In this document: positions 27,254-38,014 of the stretch, in pieces | Layout: every line of letters starts with the position of its first letter | Position numbering within the stretch: position 1 is the first letter of the stretch | From: Vibrio sp. CAU 1672 | GTDB lineage: Bacteria > Pseudomonadota > Gammaproteobacteria > Enterobacterales > Vibrionaceae | Direction: 5' to 3' | DNA: 64,000 nucleotides | Assembly: GCF_029223195.1 (NCBI RefSeq) | Contig: NZ_JARHUF010000007.1 | Span: forward strand, 1-64,000 | Notes under the pieces: generated by a model | Seen by the model: the letters and a program-made list of their open reading frames with translations, nothing else | Told to the model about the DNA's origin: nothing | Databases searched by the model: none | Made by a program: the position numbers and the translations under genes

Positions 27254-28141
27254 ATGACTGAGAATATGATACACGATCAAGCAAGCGGCCTGCGCCGCTT
27301 AACCCAACCCTCATTAACGAAAGTGATCGCCGTGACTGGTGGTAAGGGTGGTGTGGGTAAATCAAATGTAACTCTTGGCCTGGCGATTTGTATGGCTCGC
27401 CAGGGTAAAAAAGTGATGGTTCTCGACGCTGACTTAGGCCTGGCCAATGTTGACGTGATGCTCGGAATTCGTTCAAAACGCAACCTCGGGCATGTCCTCT
27501 CTGGTGAATGCGAGCTAAAAGATGCCATTGTTGAAGGCCCTTATGGTATAAAGATAGTCCCTGCCACTTCAGGGACACAGAGCATGACTGAGCTATCTCA
27601 TACCCAGCACGCGGGTTTGATCCGCGCATTTGGTAGTATTGAAGAAGAGATGGATGTACTGCTGATCGATACCGCGGCTGGTATTTCTGATATGGTGATC
27701 AGTTTTTCACGTGCAGCTCAAGATGTGGTTGTGGTAGTGTGTGATGAGCCAACTTCAATTACCGATGCTTACGCGTTAATCAAGCTGTTGAGCAAAGAAC
27801 ACCAGGTACAGCGCTTCAAAGTAGTGGCAAATATGGTCAGAAGTTACCGAGAAGGGCGAGAATTGTTTGCAAAGTTGACCTTAGTCACAGAGCGCTTCTT
27901 GAATGTTAGCCTTGAACTCGTAGCATGTATCCCGTTAGATGATAAAGTACGTCAATCAGTCAAGCGACAGAAAATCGTTGTGGATGCATTTCCTCGTTCA
28001 CCAGCGGCTTTAGCGATTAGCTCACTTGCAAACAAAGCGTTGACTTGGCCACTGCCTAGAACGCCAAGCGGGCATTTAGAGTTTTTTGTTGAGCGGCTGT
28101 TGAATCGTAACGAGTTCACAGAGGATCCTTTTGGTGAATAA
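27254..28141 (+). CDS. flhG: Flagellar number regulator FlhG (MinD-like ATPase)
   Basis: ParA/MinD family ATPase that limits polar flagella to one, by acting on FlhF and FlrA. 295 residues with the deviant Walker A KGGVGKS at 31-37, preceded by the short N-terminal segment (DQASGLRRL) that in this family stimulates FlhF GTPase, and a C-terminal amphipathic helix for membrane binding (about 275-290, FFVERLLNRN). ATG 27254. Overlaps the fliA start by 8 bases. Also called fleN or ylxH. Confidence 0.96.
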   Translation: MTENMIHDQASGLRRLTQPSLTKVIAVTGGKGGVGKSNVTLGLAICMARQGKKVMVLDADLGLANVDVMLGIRSKRNLGHVLSGECELKDAIVEGPYGIKIVPATSGTQSMTELSHTQHAGLIRAFGSIEEEMDVLLIDTAAGISDMVISFSRAAQDVVVVVCDEPTSITDAYALIKLLSKEHQVQRFKVVANMVRSYREGRELFAKLTLVTERFLNVSLELVACIPLDDKVRQSVKRQKIVVDAFPRSPAALAISSLANKALTWPLPRTPSGHLEFFVERLLNRNEFTEDPFGE

Positions 28142-28868
28142 AGCGCTAACCTATGACCAACGTGGCAATATCAACAGCCAGCAGGCGTTCATAGAGCGAT
28201 ATTCCGTGTTGGTTAAACGCATTGCTCACCACTTATTAGGCCGCTTGCCGCCCAGTGTGCAGGTCGAAGATCTTATCCAGGCAGGCATGATTGGCCTTAT
28301 CGAAGCTCAGCAGAATTATGATGGTTCGAAAGGGGCGAGTTTTGAAACCTACGCCGGTATCCGTATTCGCGGTGCGATGTTAGATGACATCCGCAAAGGT
28401 GATTGGGTGCCGCGTTCGGTACATAAAAATAATCGTGAGATCAACCAGGCCATTGCTGAATTAGAAGGCCAGCTTAATCGCGATCCATCTGATGCCGAAG
28501 TAGCGGCACATATGGGCCTGACTTTGGCTCAATACCACAGTGCATTAACAGACATTAATTGTTCAAGGCTTGTGGGCATTGAAGACCTGGGGGTGTCGGA
28601 TGATGTTATTTCGCCGGCGGAAGAGACCGATGATAGCAACCCATTCAAGGGGGTTGCAGACGAATCGTTTAGAAAATCATTGGTTGAATCAATAAAACAG
28701 CTTCCAGAGCGTGAAGCTTTAGTGCTTTCGCTTTATTATGACGAAGAACTTAATTTAAAAGAAATTGGCGATGTATTGGGTGTCAGCGAGTCTCGCGTCA
28801 GCCAAATATTAAGCCAAGCGATGCAACGTTTACGTACTAAGCTCAGCGCGTGGACACAAAATGACTAA
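28134..28868 (+). CDS. fliA: RNA polymerase sigma-28 factor FliA
   Basis: Sigma factor for late flagellar and motility genes, held inactive by FlgM until hook completion. 244 residues with region 2 (LIQAGMIGLIEAQQNYDGSKG, RIRGAMLDDIRKGDWVPRS split across about 55-100), region 3 and region 4 (ESRVSQILSQAMQRLR). Start is GTG 28134 with AGAGGA upstream; the TTG one codon earlier is possible. Its own likely target here is the sigma-28 site at 764. Confidence 0.95.
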   Translation: MNKALTYDQRGNINSQQAFIERYSVLVKRIAHHLLGRLPPSVQVEDLIQAGMIGLIEAQQNYDGSKGASFETYAGIRIRGAMLDDIRKGDWVPRSVHKNNREINQAIAELEGQLNRDPSDAEVAAHMGLTLAQYHSALTDINCSRLVGIEDLGVSDDVISPAEETDDSNPFKGVADESFRKSLVESIKQLPEREALVLSLYYDEELNLKEIGDVLGVSESRVSQILSQAMQRLRTKLSAWTQND

Positions 28869-28901
28869 AAACACTGACTTTTTGATTCAGTGGAGGCAAT
28901 T

Positions 28902-29282
28902 TTGAATAAAAACATGAAGATCCTTATTGTTGATGATTTCTCAACAATGCGCCGTATTGTTAAAAACCTACTTCGTGATTTGGGTTTCAACAACACCCAA
29001 GAAGCGGATGACGGTTTAACTGCATTACCAATGCTGAAAAAGGGTGACTTCGACTTTGTTGTAACCGATTGGAATATGCCGGGGATGCAGGGCATAGACC
29101 TTCTTAAACACATTCGTGCCGATAACGAGCTTAAGCACCTGCCAGTTCTCATGATCACGGCAGAAGCGAAGCGCGAACAGATCATCGAAGCAGCACAAGC
29201 CGGTGTTAACGGTTACATCGTTAAGCCATTTACTGCCGCAACACTAAAAGAAAAACTAGATAAAATTTTTGAGCGTTTATAA
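28902..29282 (+). CDS. cheY: Chemotaxis response regulator CheY
   Basis: Single-domain receiver that, when phosphorylated by CheA, binds FliM and changes motor rotation. Acidic pocket Asp11/Asp12, phospho-accepting Asp56 (TDWNMPG), conserved Thr/Ala and Lys (MITAEA; GYIVKPF). Start set at TTG 28902, 5 bases after GGAGG, giving 126 residues; ATG 28914 would also keep the whole domain but is too far from the ribosome site. Follows fliA by 33 bases. Confidence 0.95.
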   Translation: MNKNMKILIVDDFSTMRRIVKNLLRDLGFNNTQEADDGLTALPMLKKGDFDFVVTDWNMPGMQGIDLLKHIRADNELKHLPVLMITAEAKREQIIEAAQAGVNGYIVKPFTAATLKEKLDKIFERL

Positions 29283-29399
29283 GCCTCTCAGTCTCTTTGT
29301 TGTCGAGTCACCATTAAAATTACACTCATTATTAAACGGTGGCTCGAACAATGTCGCAAAGTGATTAGAAAGAACTAAACGTAAAAGGGTCTATTCAGG

Positions 29400-30140
29400 A
29401 TGATCTCACTAGAGCAGGCGAAGTCGCTCGTTCAATTGTTAGAAAATGGCAAGCAAGATCAAGCCAACGTGCTTGTTGCTTCCATCTATGAAGGTGCGGA
29501 AAGCCCGATGCTACAAGAAATCGGTGCGCTTACCCGTGACCTTCACGAATCACTAAAACAGTTCAACCTCGATCAGCGCATGACTGAGATTGCGAACGAT
29601 GAAATTCCGGACGCCCGGGATCGTCTTAAGTACGTGATCGAGAAAACTGAGCTTGCTGCAAACAAGACGATGGACGCCGTAGAGTGTTGCCTGCCCATGG
29701 CTGACAATCTACACCAATGCCTGCAACAGGTTCGGCCGCGCTGGAATGAGTTAATGAACGGCCGGATTGAACTGAGTGAGTTTAAAGCCCTCTGTCACCG
29801 TATTGATGAGTTGCTGACCCAAGTGGAAGGCGACAGCACAGAGTTGCGTGGTCAATTGACGGAAATTCTCATGGCACAGGATTTTCAGGATTTAACCGGT
29901 CAAATTATTCGTCGGGTGATCACGCTGGTGAATGAGGTGGAAGATCGCCTGGTGGAAATTCTTACGGTCTTTTCCAATAACAAGCCAGTAGGTGAGGCTG
30001 CAGCCGTATCTCAACCTGCTGCTCCAAAGCAAAAGCAAATAAGCGCCGCGGAAGGCCCGATACTCCATCCAGAGCTGAGGGAAGATGCAGTTTCATCTCA
30101 GGATGAAGTCGATGACTTATTGTCCAGTCTTGGATTTTAA
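29400..30140 (+). CDS. cheZ: Chemotaxis phosphatase CheZ
   Basis: Dephosphorylates CheY-P. 246 residues forming a long helical hairpin; the catalytic region AQDFQDLTGQIIRR (about 159-172) contains the conserved Gln that attacks phospho-Asp. The C-terminal DEVDDLLSSLGF is the CheY-binding helix. ATG 29400. The 117-base gap before it holds an imperfect inverted repeat (CGAGTCACC / GGTGGCTCG) with a wide loop. Confidence 0.95.
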   Translation: MISLEQAKSLVQLLENGKQDQANVLVASIYEGAESPMLQEIGALTRDLHESLKQFNLDQRMTEIANDEIPDARDRLKYVIEKTELAANKTMDAVECCLPMADNLHQCLQQVRPRWNELMNGRIELSEFKALCHRIDELLTQVEGDSTELRGQLTEILMAQDFQDLTGQIIRRVITLVNEVEDRLVEILTVFSNNKPVGEAAAVSQPAAPKQKQISAAEGPILHPELREDAVSSQDEVDDLLSSLGF

Positions 30141-30149
30141 AGGTAACGT

Positions 30150-32402
30150 ATGAGCTACGATTTAGACGAAGATATTCTTCAGGATTTTCTGATTGAAGCT
30201 GGAGAAATTCTGGAATTGCTGTCAGAGCAATTGGTAGAGCTAGAAAATAACCCAGATGATAAGGATTTGCTGAACGCCATTTTCCGTGGTTTCCACACGG
30301 TAAAAGGCGGCGCAGGTTTCTTGTCTTTAACCGAACTGGTTGATACCTGCCACGGCGCAGAAAACGTGTTCGACGTGCTGCGTAACGGTCAACGCTCTGT
30401 TACCCCAAGCTTGATGGATACCATGCTAAGAGCTTTGGATACAGTCAACACCCAGTTCCAGGCTGTACAGAATCAAGAGCCTATTGAGGCGGCAGAGTCT
30501 GATTTGCTGGAAGAGTTACATCGTTTATGTAAACCCGAAGCAGAAGATGAAGTTGCTGCGGTGAGTGACTGCCTGCACACTACTGCGGAAGCGAATATTC
30601 CCGAAGTGGCGGTTCCGGAAGTAACGCCTCCGGTGCAACCTGAGCCAGTGAGTGAAGTTAACGCCGGTTCGGTGGATGAAATCACCCAAGACGAATTCGA
30701 GAAGCTACTGGATGAGCTGCACGGTAAAGGTAGCGCCCCGGGAGCAACGTCTTCTCCCGCGCCTGTTAACGTCGCGAGCACTCCGGCAAATAATAGTCCG
30801 ACCCCGGACAACGGTGACATTACCGACGATGAATTTGAGCGCTTGCTTGATGAGCTGCACGGGGTGGGAAAAAGCCCGACCTCTGCTGATGCAGCCATCC
30901 CACCTGAAGCAACACCAGTGAAAAAAGAGGCGCCTGCACCTGCCACTGAGGCAAGCAGCGACCTGATGACTGATGAAGAGTTCGAAAAGCTGCTTGATCA
31001 ACTGCACGGCGTTGGCAATGGTCCTTCAGCGGAAGAGCTGGAAATGGCAACCAAGCCAGCCTCAGCCAACCCGGTTTCCGAGCCTAAAGCGCCTGCGCCT
31101 CAAGCTGCTCCAACAGTAACACCTCAAGTCGCTGCACAAGAAGCGGCTAAACCTGTGGTTGCCAAAGCAGAAAACAAAAAAGCCGACACAAAAGCCAGTG
31201 CACCAGCGGTGAAAAAAACTCAGGCTGAGGCGACTGTGCGTGTCGATACTTCGACACTGGACACCATTATGAACATGGTTGGAGAGCTGGTACTGGTGCG
31301 TAACCGCTTGTTAAGCCTGGGTCTTAACAGTAATGATGAAGAGATGTCCAAAGCGGTAGCAAATCTGGATGTGGTGACCGCGGATCTGCAGGGGGCGGTG
31401 ATGAAAACCCGCATGCAGCCAATCAAAAAAGTATTTGGTCGGTTCCCTCGCGTGGTGCGCGATTTGGCGCGTAACCTGAAAAAAGATATTGTGCTGGAAA
31501 TGCGTGGTGAAGATACCGATCTGGATAAAAACCTGGTCGAAGCACTGGCTGATCCACTGATCCACTTGGTACGTAACTCCGTTGACCATGGCATCGAAAT
31601 GCCGGAAGAGCGTGTTAAAGCGGGCAAACCAAGTACAGGTAAAGTCATTCTTTCGGCCTCCCAGGAAGGCGATCACATTGAACTGGCGATCGTCGATGAC
31701 GGTGGTGGCATGGATCCGAATAAGCTGCGTGGTATTGCGGTAACGCGCGGCATGATGGATGAAGATGCGGCTGCGCGTTTGACGGACAAAGAGTGCTTCA
31801 ACCTGATCTTTGCCCCTGGTTTCTCCAGCAAAGAGAAGATCTCTGATATTTCCGGGCGTGGTGTTGGTATGGACGTGGTTAAGACCGCTATCAACACCCT
31901 GAACGGGTCAATCGACATTGACTCTGAACTGGGTAAGGGCACTAAGATCACCATCAAGGTTCCCCTTACACTGGCCATTTTGCCAACCCTGATGGTCGGC
32001 GTCGGCGGCCACCCATTTGCGCTGCCTTTGGCATCGGTCAATGAAATATTCCACTTAGATCTAAGCCGCACTAACGTAGTGGATGGCCAGCTTACGATCA
32101 TTGTTCGTGATAAATCGATTCCATTGTTTTATTTACAAAACTGGTTGTCGTCAAGAACAGCACAGGTGGCCAAGCGTGAAGGCCATGGTCATGTTGTGAT
32201 CGTGCAGTTGGGTAGCCAACGTGTTGGTTTTGTCGTGGATACCCTGATCGGCCAGGAAGAGGTGGTAATTAAGCCGCTGGATAACCTGTTGCAAGGTACT
32301 CCGGGTATGGCTGGAGCAACGATCACCAGTGATGGTCATATCGCATTGATCCTGGACGTGCCAGATCTGCTTAAACAATACGCAGCGGCCTCACGCATTT
32401 AA
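30150..32402 (+). CDS. cheA: Chemotaxis histidine kinase CheA with three-repeat linker
   Basis: Kinase of the polar chemoreceptor array; phosphorylates CheY and CheB. 750 residues: P1 HPt domain with phospho-accepting His49 ([11 protein letters not shown]), a long Pro/Ala/Glu-rich linker (about 135-365), P3 dimerisation ([15 protein letters not shown]), P4 ATPase ([28 protein letters not shown]) and P5 CheW-like regulatory domain (about 610-745). No clear P2 CheY-binding domain is seen; instead the linker has three near-identical motifs [12 protein letters not shown] at 178, 224 and 273. In V. parahaemolyticus and V. cholerae a linker region of CheA (called LID) binds ParP for polar localisation; these repeats may be that region. 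Confidence 0.96.
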   Translation: MSYDLDEDILQDFLIEAGEILELLSEQLVELENNPDDKDLLNAIFRGFHTVKGGAGFLSLTELVDTCHGAENVFDVLRNGQRSVTPSLMDTMLRALDTVNTQFQAVQNQEPIEAAESDLLEELHRLCKPEAEDEVAAVSDCLHTTAEANIPEVAVPEVTPPVQPEPVSEVNAGSVDEITQDEFEKLLDELHGKGSAPGATSSPAPVNVASTPANNSPTPDNGDITDDEFERLLDELHGVGKSPTSADAAIPPEATPVKKEAPAPATEASSDLMTDEEFEKLLDQLHGVGNGPSAEELEMATKPASANPVSEPKAPAPQAAPTVTPQVAAQEAAKPVVAKAENKKADTKASAPAVKKTQAEATVRVDTSTLDTIMNMVGELVLVRNRLLSLGLNSNDEEMSKAVANLDVVTADLQGAVMKTRMQPIKKVFGRFPRVVRDLARNLKKDIVLEMRGEDTDLDKNLVEALADPLIHLVRNSVDHGIEMPEERVKAGKPSTGKVILSASQEGDHIELAIVDDGGGMDPNKLRGIAVTRGMMDEDAAARLTDKECFNLIFAPGFSSKEKISDISGRGVGMDVVKTAINTLNGSIDIDSELGKGTKITIKVPLTLAILPTLMVGVGGHPFALPLASVNEIFHLDLSRTNVVDGQLTIIVRDKSIPLFYLQNWLSSRTAQVAKREGHGHVVIVQLGSQRVGFVVDTLIGQEEVVIKPLDNLLQGTPGMAGATITSDGHIALILDVPDLLKQYAAASRI
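30681..31010 (+). repeat. Three-copy 15-residue repeat inside cheA
   Basis: Codons 178-192 ([15 protein letters not shown]), 224-238 ([15 protein letters not shown]) and 273-287 ([15 protein letters not shown]), spaced 46 and 49 residues apart by Pro/Ala/Ser-rich linkers. Each copy ends in a Gly-rich tail (HGKGSAP, HGVGKSP, HGVGNGP). The pattern suggests repeated short helical binding motifs on a flexible tether. Confidence 0.9.
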
Positions 32403-32431
32403 GCGTGGTTTCGATTTATAAAAGGAATAAG

Positions 32432-33541
32432 ATGGCGATCAAAGTATTAGTTGTTGATGATTCGAGTTTTTTCCGACGTCGTGTCAGCGAGATCATCAAC
32501 TCAGAACCGCGCCTGGAAGTGATTGATGTTGCGGTGAATGGGCGAGAAGCAGTTGAAAAAGCCAAAACGCTTAAGCCAGATGTGATCACCATGGATATTG
32601 AAATGCCGGTTATGGATGGTATCACAGCCGTGCGTGAAATAATGGCGGCTTCACCAACACCAATCCTGATGTTTTCATCGCTGACCCATGATGGTGCTAA
32701 AGCGACATTAGATGCATTGGATGCCGGAGCATTGGATTTCTTACCGAAAAAGTTTGAAGATATTGCCCGTAATCGTGAGGAAGCGGTATCGCTCCTGCAA
32801 CAGCGCGTGATCCAGATTGCTGCCAAACGAACGTTTTTGCGCCGGCCGGTGGTTAAGCCTGCGGTGGCCACACCGACGGCTTCGCGCACACTGAGTCCAC
32901 GGGCCGCCAATGTCAGTCCTGCAGCGGCAGTAAGACCGGCGGCGAAATACCGTGCATCAGGTAAGAGCTACCAACTGACGGCGATCGGTACTTCTACCGG
33001 GGGGCCGGTAGCGCTGCAGAAAATTTTGACCCGTTTACCGGTCAACTACCCGCACCCGATTGTGTTAGTCCAGCATATGCCGGCAACTTTTACCGCGGCG
33101 TTTGCCAGCCGGCTCAATACCCTGTGCAAAATCCAGGTAAAAGAGGCGCAAGATGGTGATGTTCTGCGCGCTGGTGTGGCTTATCTGGCCCCCGGCGGCA
33201 AACAGATGATGATCGATGGTCGGGCTGGTGCCGGGCGGATCCGCATTATTGATGGTGGCGACCGAATGAACTACAAACCATGTGTTGATGTTACCTTTGG
33301 CTCGGCCGCTAAGATTTACGGTGACAAAGTGCTGTCGATGGTGCTGACCGGAATGGGAGCTGATGGCCGCGAAGGGGCACGAATGCTTAAAGCCGCCGGT
33401 GCAACAATTTGGGCTCAGGACGAAGAAAGTTGTGTCGTATATGGCATGCCTCAGGCAGTGGCTAAGGCTGGGATTTCATCAGAAGATTTGCCGCTAGAGC
33501 GCATTGCTGAGCGAATGCTGGTCGAAGTAGGGTTAGCGTAG
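32432..33541 (+). CDS. cheB: Chemotaxis methylesterase CheB
   Basis: Removes methyl groups from (and deamidates) chemoreceptors when phosphorylated by CheA. 369 residues: receiver with Asp55 ([11 protein letters not shown]), a 50-residue Ala/Pro-rich linker, and the CheB esterase domain with the Ser (GTSTGGP), His (VQHMP) and Asp ([10 protein letters not shown]) triad. Start is ATG 32432 with AAGGA upstream; a GTG 9 codons earlier adds nothing conserved. parC follows after 8 bases. Confidence 0.95.
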   Translation: MAIKVLVVDDSSFFRRRVSEIINSEPRLEVIDVAVNGREAVEKAKTLKPDVITMDIEMPVMDGITAVREIMAASPTPILMFSSLTHDGAKATLDALDAGALDFLPKKFEDIARNREEAVSLLQQRVIQIAAKRTFLRRPVVKPAVATPTASRTLSPRAANVSPAAAVRPAAKYRASGKSYQLTAIGTSTGGPVALQKILTRLPVNYPHPIVLVQHMPATFTAAFASRLNTLCKIQVKEAQDGDVLRAGVAYLAPGGKQMMIDGRAGAGRIRIIDGGDRMNYKPCVDVTFGSAAKIYGDKVLSMVLTGMGADGREGARMLKAAGATIWAQDEESCVVYGMPQAVAKAGISSEDLPLERIAERMLVEVGLA

Positions 33542-33549
33542 GAATTACC

Positions 33550-34318
33550 ATGATCGTTTGGAGTGTAGCAAACCAAAAAGGTGGGGTAGGCAAAACGACC
33601 TCGACGGTGACGCTGGCTGGCTTGCTCAGTCAGAAAGGTCACCGCGTTTTAATGGTGGATACGGATCCGCACGCATCGTTGACGACCTATCTTGGCTATG
33701 ACCCGGATGACGTCACTTCGAGTCTGTTCGATTTGTTTCAATTGAAGAGCTTTAGCCGTGACGCGGTGCGTTCACGGATCATTGACTCTGATTTGGACGG
33801 CATTGATATCATACCGGCTCATATGTCCCTTGCCACTCTTGACCGGGTAATGGGCAACCGCAATGGTATGGGCTTGATCTTAAAACGTGCCTTGCAGGCT
33901 GTGGAAGACGATTATGATTACGTGCTGATCGACTGTCCGCCGATCCTTGGGGTGATGATGGTTAATGCGCTGGCGGCAAGCGATCGTATTCTGATCCCGG
34001 TACAGACTGAGTTTTTGGCAATGAAAGGGTTGGAACGGATGATCCGTACCCTGAGTATTATGCAGAAGTCTCGCCCGGACGGATTTAAAGTCACGATTGT
34101 GCCGACAATGTACGATAAGCGCACCAATGCTTCATTACAGACGTTGACACAGCTAAAGCGTGACTATCCGGATCAGGTGTGGACATCGGCAGTGCCTATC
34201 GACACCAAATTTCGCGATGCCAGCTTAAGGCATTTGCCTGCGTCGCATTTTGCGTCTGGCAGCCGAGGAGTCTTTGCCTATAAGCAGTTGTTGATTTATT
34301 TGGAGAGGCTAGCCATAG

Positions 34319-34329
<11 letters not shown>
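33550..34329 (+). CDS. parC: Polar ParA-like ATPase ParC (chemotaxis array positioning)
   Basis: ParA-family ATPase, deviant Walker A KGGVGKT at 10-16, with the family motifs DTDPHASLT and LIDCPPILG. 259 residues. In Vibrio the ParA-like gene inside the che operon is ParC, which directs the chemotaxis array to the old pole through the pole organiser HubP and with ParP. Position between cheB and the parP gene identifies it. Not to be confused with topoisomerase IV subunit ParC. Overlaps parP by 11 bases. Confidence 0.92.
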
Positions 34330-35410
<1,081 letters not shown>

Positions 35411-35444
35411 TTTTAGTCGGGAACGACATTAACGAGGATTTACT

Positions 35445-35939
35445 ATGTCTCAAGCTTTTGAAGTAGAAGTGAAGAAAGATACATCAAATGACGAAGTTCT
35501 TCAGTGGGTGACGTTCCAGCTAGAAGAAGAAACATACGGCATCAATGTGATGCAAGTACGTGAAGTGCTTCGTTATACTGAAATCGCGCCGGTACCGGGT
35601 GCCCCGGATTATGTTCTGGGTATCATTAACTTGCGTGGTAACGTAGTGACGGTTATCGACACCCGCTCACGTTTTGGCCTGATGGAAGGCGAAGTGACAG
35701 ATAATACCCGTATCATTGTGATCGAATCTGAGCGTCAGGTGATTGGTATTCTTGTTGATAGTGTGGCGGAAGTGGTTTATCTACGTTCTTCTGAAATTGA
35801 TACCACACCGTCAGTTGGTACTGATGAAAGTGCCAAGTTTATTCAAGGTGTCAGCAACCGTGATGGTAAGCTGTTGATTCTGGTAGACTTGAACAAGCTA
35901 CTGACCGATGACGAATGGGATGAAATGGCTCATCTGTAA
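35445..35939 (+). CDS. cheW: Chemotaxis coupling protein CheW
   Basis: Adaptor that links receptors to CheA. 164 residues, one CheW domain (about 20-155) with typical blocks (WVTFQLEEETYGINVMQVRE, APDYVLGIINLRGNVVTVID). ATG with CGAGGA upstream. The stop overlaps the next gene by one base. Confidence 0.96.
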   Translation: MSQAFEVEVKKDTSNDEVLQWVTFQLEEETYGINVMQVREVLRYTEIAPVPGAPDYVLGIINLRGNVVTVIDTRSRFGLMEGEVTDNTRIIVIESERQVIGILVDSVAEVVYLRSSEIDTTPSVGTDESAKFIQGVSNRDGKLLILVDLNKLLTDDEWDEMAHL

Positions 35940-36430
35940 TGACTGGTGATATCTTGCTGTCTGCTCCACTGATACTCGGTGGGGCTGCTTTTGTTGTGGT
36001 TGTGCTCCTTCTGCTGCAAATCCGTATCCGTGCGGGGTTGCAAAAGCAGTTGGATCGCCAGCGTGCCCAGCAAAGGCAGGCTGAAAAAGAGACACAAAGC
36101 CTCAACAAACAGTTGCTGGAAGTGCGCTCTGTGGTGATTGGCCTGGGGCAAAAAGTCACCGAGCAACAAGATATCATTCAGCACTTAAGCGAACGCATTC
36201 GTGAACTGGAACATGCCGATACCGACGGGCGGCTTTACAGTCGTGCCACTAAGATGGTTCAGCTCGGCGCGGATATTAACGAGTTGATTGAAGAATGTGA
36301 GTTGCCGAAAGCGGAAGCTGAGTTGATGCTGTCACTGCAGAAAAAGCTGGCCGGGCAGGAAAAGGTGCCACCGTTGAGCGGGCGTCCTGCTGAACAGCCA
36401 CCCCGTCCTACCCGGGGGCGGCGGCGTTAG
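35939..36430 (+). CDS. DUF2802 membrane-anchored coiled-coil protein
   Basis: 163-residue protein of unknown function. It has one N-terminal membrane helix (about 8-28), a coiled coil (about 33-95, many Gln/Glu/Lys), and a small C-terminal domain (about 100-140: RATKMVQLGADINELIEECELP) resembling the DUF2802 family, then a Pro/Arg-rich tail. Translationally coupled to cheW (stop/start overlap) and last in the chemotaxis operon before a terminator. Its constant place beside cheW in Vibrio suggests a link to the polar array, but no role is shown. Confidence 0.85.
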   Translation: MTGDILLSAPLILGGAAFVVVVLLLLQIRIRAGLQKQLDRQRAQQRQAEKETQSLNKQLLEVRSVVIGLGQKVTEQQDIIQHLSERIRELEHADTDGRLYSRATKMVQLGADINELIEECELPKAEAELMLSLQKKLAGQEKVPPLSGRPAEQPPRPTRGRRR

Positions 36431-36432
36431 AG

Positions 36433-36456
36433 AAAAAGGAGCTTCGGCTCCTTTTT
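36433..36456. terminator. Terminator ending the flagellar-chemotaxis block
   Basis: A 10-bp perfect stem AAAAAGGAGC / GCTCCTTTTT with a TTCG tetraloop and flanking A and T runs, 3 bases after the DUF2802 stop. Confidence 0.93.
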
Positions 36457-36566
36457 TATATGTAAAATATAAACTTATAGTCACTTATGGTTAATTTTAT
36501 AAAAATGTGACAATAGGTTAACAAAAACTCACGAACTTACATAATTCATCGCGTTCTTATCCTGTT

Positions 36567-36595
36567 TTGTCGTAGTTAAGCTGTGCTAATATAAC
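36567..36595 (+). promoter_or_regulatory. Sigma-70 promoter of the ccm operon
   Basis: TTGTCG (-35), 17 bases, TATAAC (-10); the predicted start near 36602 is about 22 bases before ccmA. The rest of the 36457-36623 gap is AT-rich without an open frame. Confidence 0.6.
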
Positions 36596-36623
36596 CGTTC
36601 ATGAAATACGTAAGTGAAGCCCT

Positions 36624-37241
36624 ATGTTGGAAGTCTCTAACCTGACTGCAATTCGCGATGAGCGGGTGCTGTTTGAAAACCTACATTTCCAAATCAAGCC
36701 CGGAGAGTTGGTGCAAGTTGAAGGCCGTAACGGTACCGGTAAAACGACGCTGTTGCGCATTATTACCGGGTTGGGTGACAAAGAGGATGGCATGATCCGC
36801 TGGAAAGGCGAGCCCATCGAAAAAGCCCGGGATATCTTCCATCAGGATTTGCTGTTTCTTGGCCACCAGACCGGGGTGAAACGTGAACTCACTGCACTGG
36901 AAAACTTACGTTTTTACCAATCTATCCATAATAATCGTTCATCTGACGATGATCTTTATACCGCATTGACCCAGGTGGGGCTTGCCGGACGTGAAGACGT
37001 ACCGGTTGCACAACTGTCTGCTGGCCAGCAGCGTCGTGTGGCATTAGCCCGCTTGTGGTTAAGCTCTCAAACGTTGTGGATTCTGGATGAGCCGCTAACG
37101 GCGATCGATAAGCAAGGCGTTAAAGTCCTGGAATCGCTTTTCACTCAGCATGTTGACCAGGGGGGGATAGTGTTGCTCACAACCCACCAGGACATGTTTG
37201 CGGATAACCCGACACTTAGAAAAATAAAACTGGGTAATTAA
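36624..37241 (+). CDS. ccmA: Heme exporter ATP-binding protein CcmA
   Basis: ATPase of the CcmABCD complex that releases holo-CcmE during cytochrome c maturation. 205 residues with Walker A ([10 protein letters not shown]), ABC signature variant ([14 protein letters not shown]) and Walker B (LWILDEPL). First gene of the nine-gene ccm operon; ccmB starts one base after the stop. Confidence 0.96.
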   Translation: MLEVSNLTAIRDERVLFENLHFQIKPGELVQVEGRNGTGKTTLLRIITGLGDKEDGMIRWKGEPIEKARDIFHQDLLFLGHQTGVKRELTALENLRFYQSIHNNRSSDDDLYTALTQVGLAGREDVPVAQLSAGQQRRVALARLWLSSQTLWILDEPLTAIDKQGVKVLESLFTQHVDQGGIVLLTTHQDMFADNPTLRKIKLGN

Positions 37242-37242
37242 A

Positions 37243-37911
37243 ATGATCTCGGCCATGTCTACCATCATTCACAGAGAGCTGCTCATTGCGTACCGTCGTC
37301 AAGCAGACATTCTCAACCCTCTGTGGTTTTTTATTATTGTGATCACCTTGTTCCCGTTGAGTATCGGCCCTGAGCCCAACTTGTTAGCCCGGATTGCGGC
37401 AGGCATAGTGTGGGTTGCCGCACTGCTGTCAGCGTTGCTGTCTTTGGAGCGTTTGTTCCGCGATGACTTCCAGGATGGTTCGCTGGAACAAATGATGCTG
37501 ATGCCGGTTCCATTACAATTGGTGGTGATATCGAAGGTTGTTGCCCACTGGCTGCTAACTGGTTTGCCGCTGATTTTGATCAGCCCGCTTTTGGCTGTAC
37601 TTCTGTCGCTGGACTTTAATACCTGGCTTGCCGTGTTACTGACGCTGGCCGTGGGTACGCCAGCACTAAGTTTTATCGGTGCCATTGGCGTAGCATTGAC
37701 AGTTGGCCTGCAAAAGGGTGGGGTGCTGTTAAGTTTGCTGATCCTGCCGCTGTATATCCCAATTTTGATTTTTGCCACCTCAGCAATTGATGCTGCGGCA
37801 CTGGGGATGGCGTATAACGGACAACTGGCCGTTTTAGGCGCAATGTTGATGGGCGCGATGACGCTGACCCCGTTTGCTATTAGTGCGGCGCTGCGAGTTA
37901 GTGTGAATTAA
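37243..37911 (+). CDS. ccmB: Heme exporter membrane protein CcmB
   Basis: 222-residue inner-membrane protein with six predicted helices, the permease partner of CcmA. Starts directly after ccmA. The 103-base gap to ccmC contains a small hairpin (GCTATC / GATAGC) without a T run, so the operon probably continues. Confidence 0.95.
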   Translation: MISAMSTIIHRELLIAYRRQADILNPLWFFIIVITLFPLSIGPEPNLLARIAAGIVWVAALLSALLSLERLFRDDFQDGSLEQMMLMPVPLQLVVISKVVAHWLLTGLPLILISPLLAVLLSLDFNTWLAVLLTLAVGTPALSFIGAIGVALTVGLQKGGVLLSLLILPLYIPILIFATSAIDAAALGMAYNGQLAVLGAMLMGAMTLTPFAISAALRVSVN

Positions 37912-38014
37912 CTGCTTGTGTTTTAATTAAGTAATTGCTAATAAAAGTAATGATTAAAGTGCTATCTACTCCTAACCCCCGATAGCGCATTTGAAGTAAG
38001 AGTGAGAAACAAAC

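Noticed and set aside
30473..30946. Antisense open frame in the cheA linker
   Set aside because: Shadow of the Glu/Pro/Ala-rich linker codons; no ribosome site or family features.
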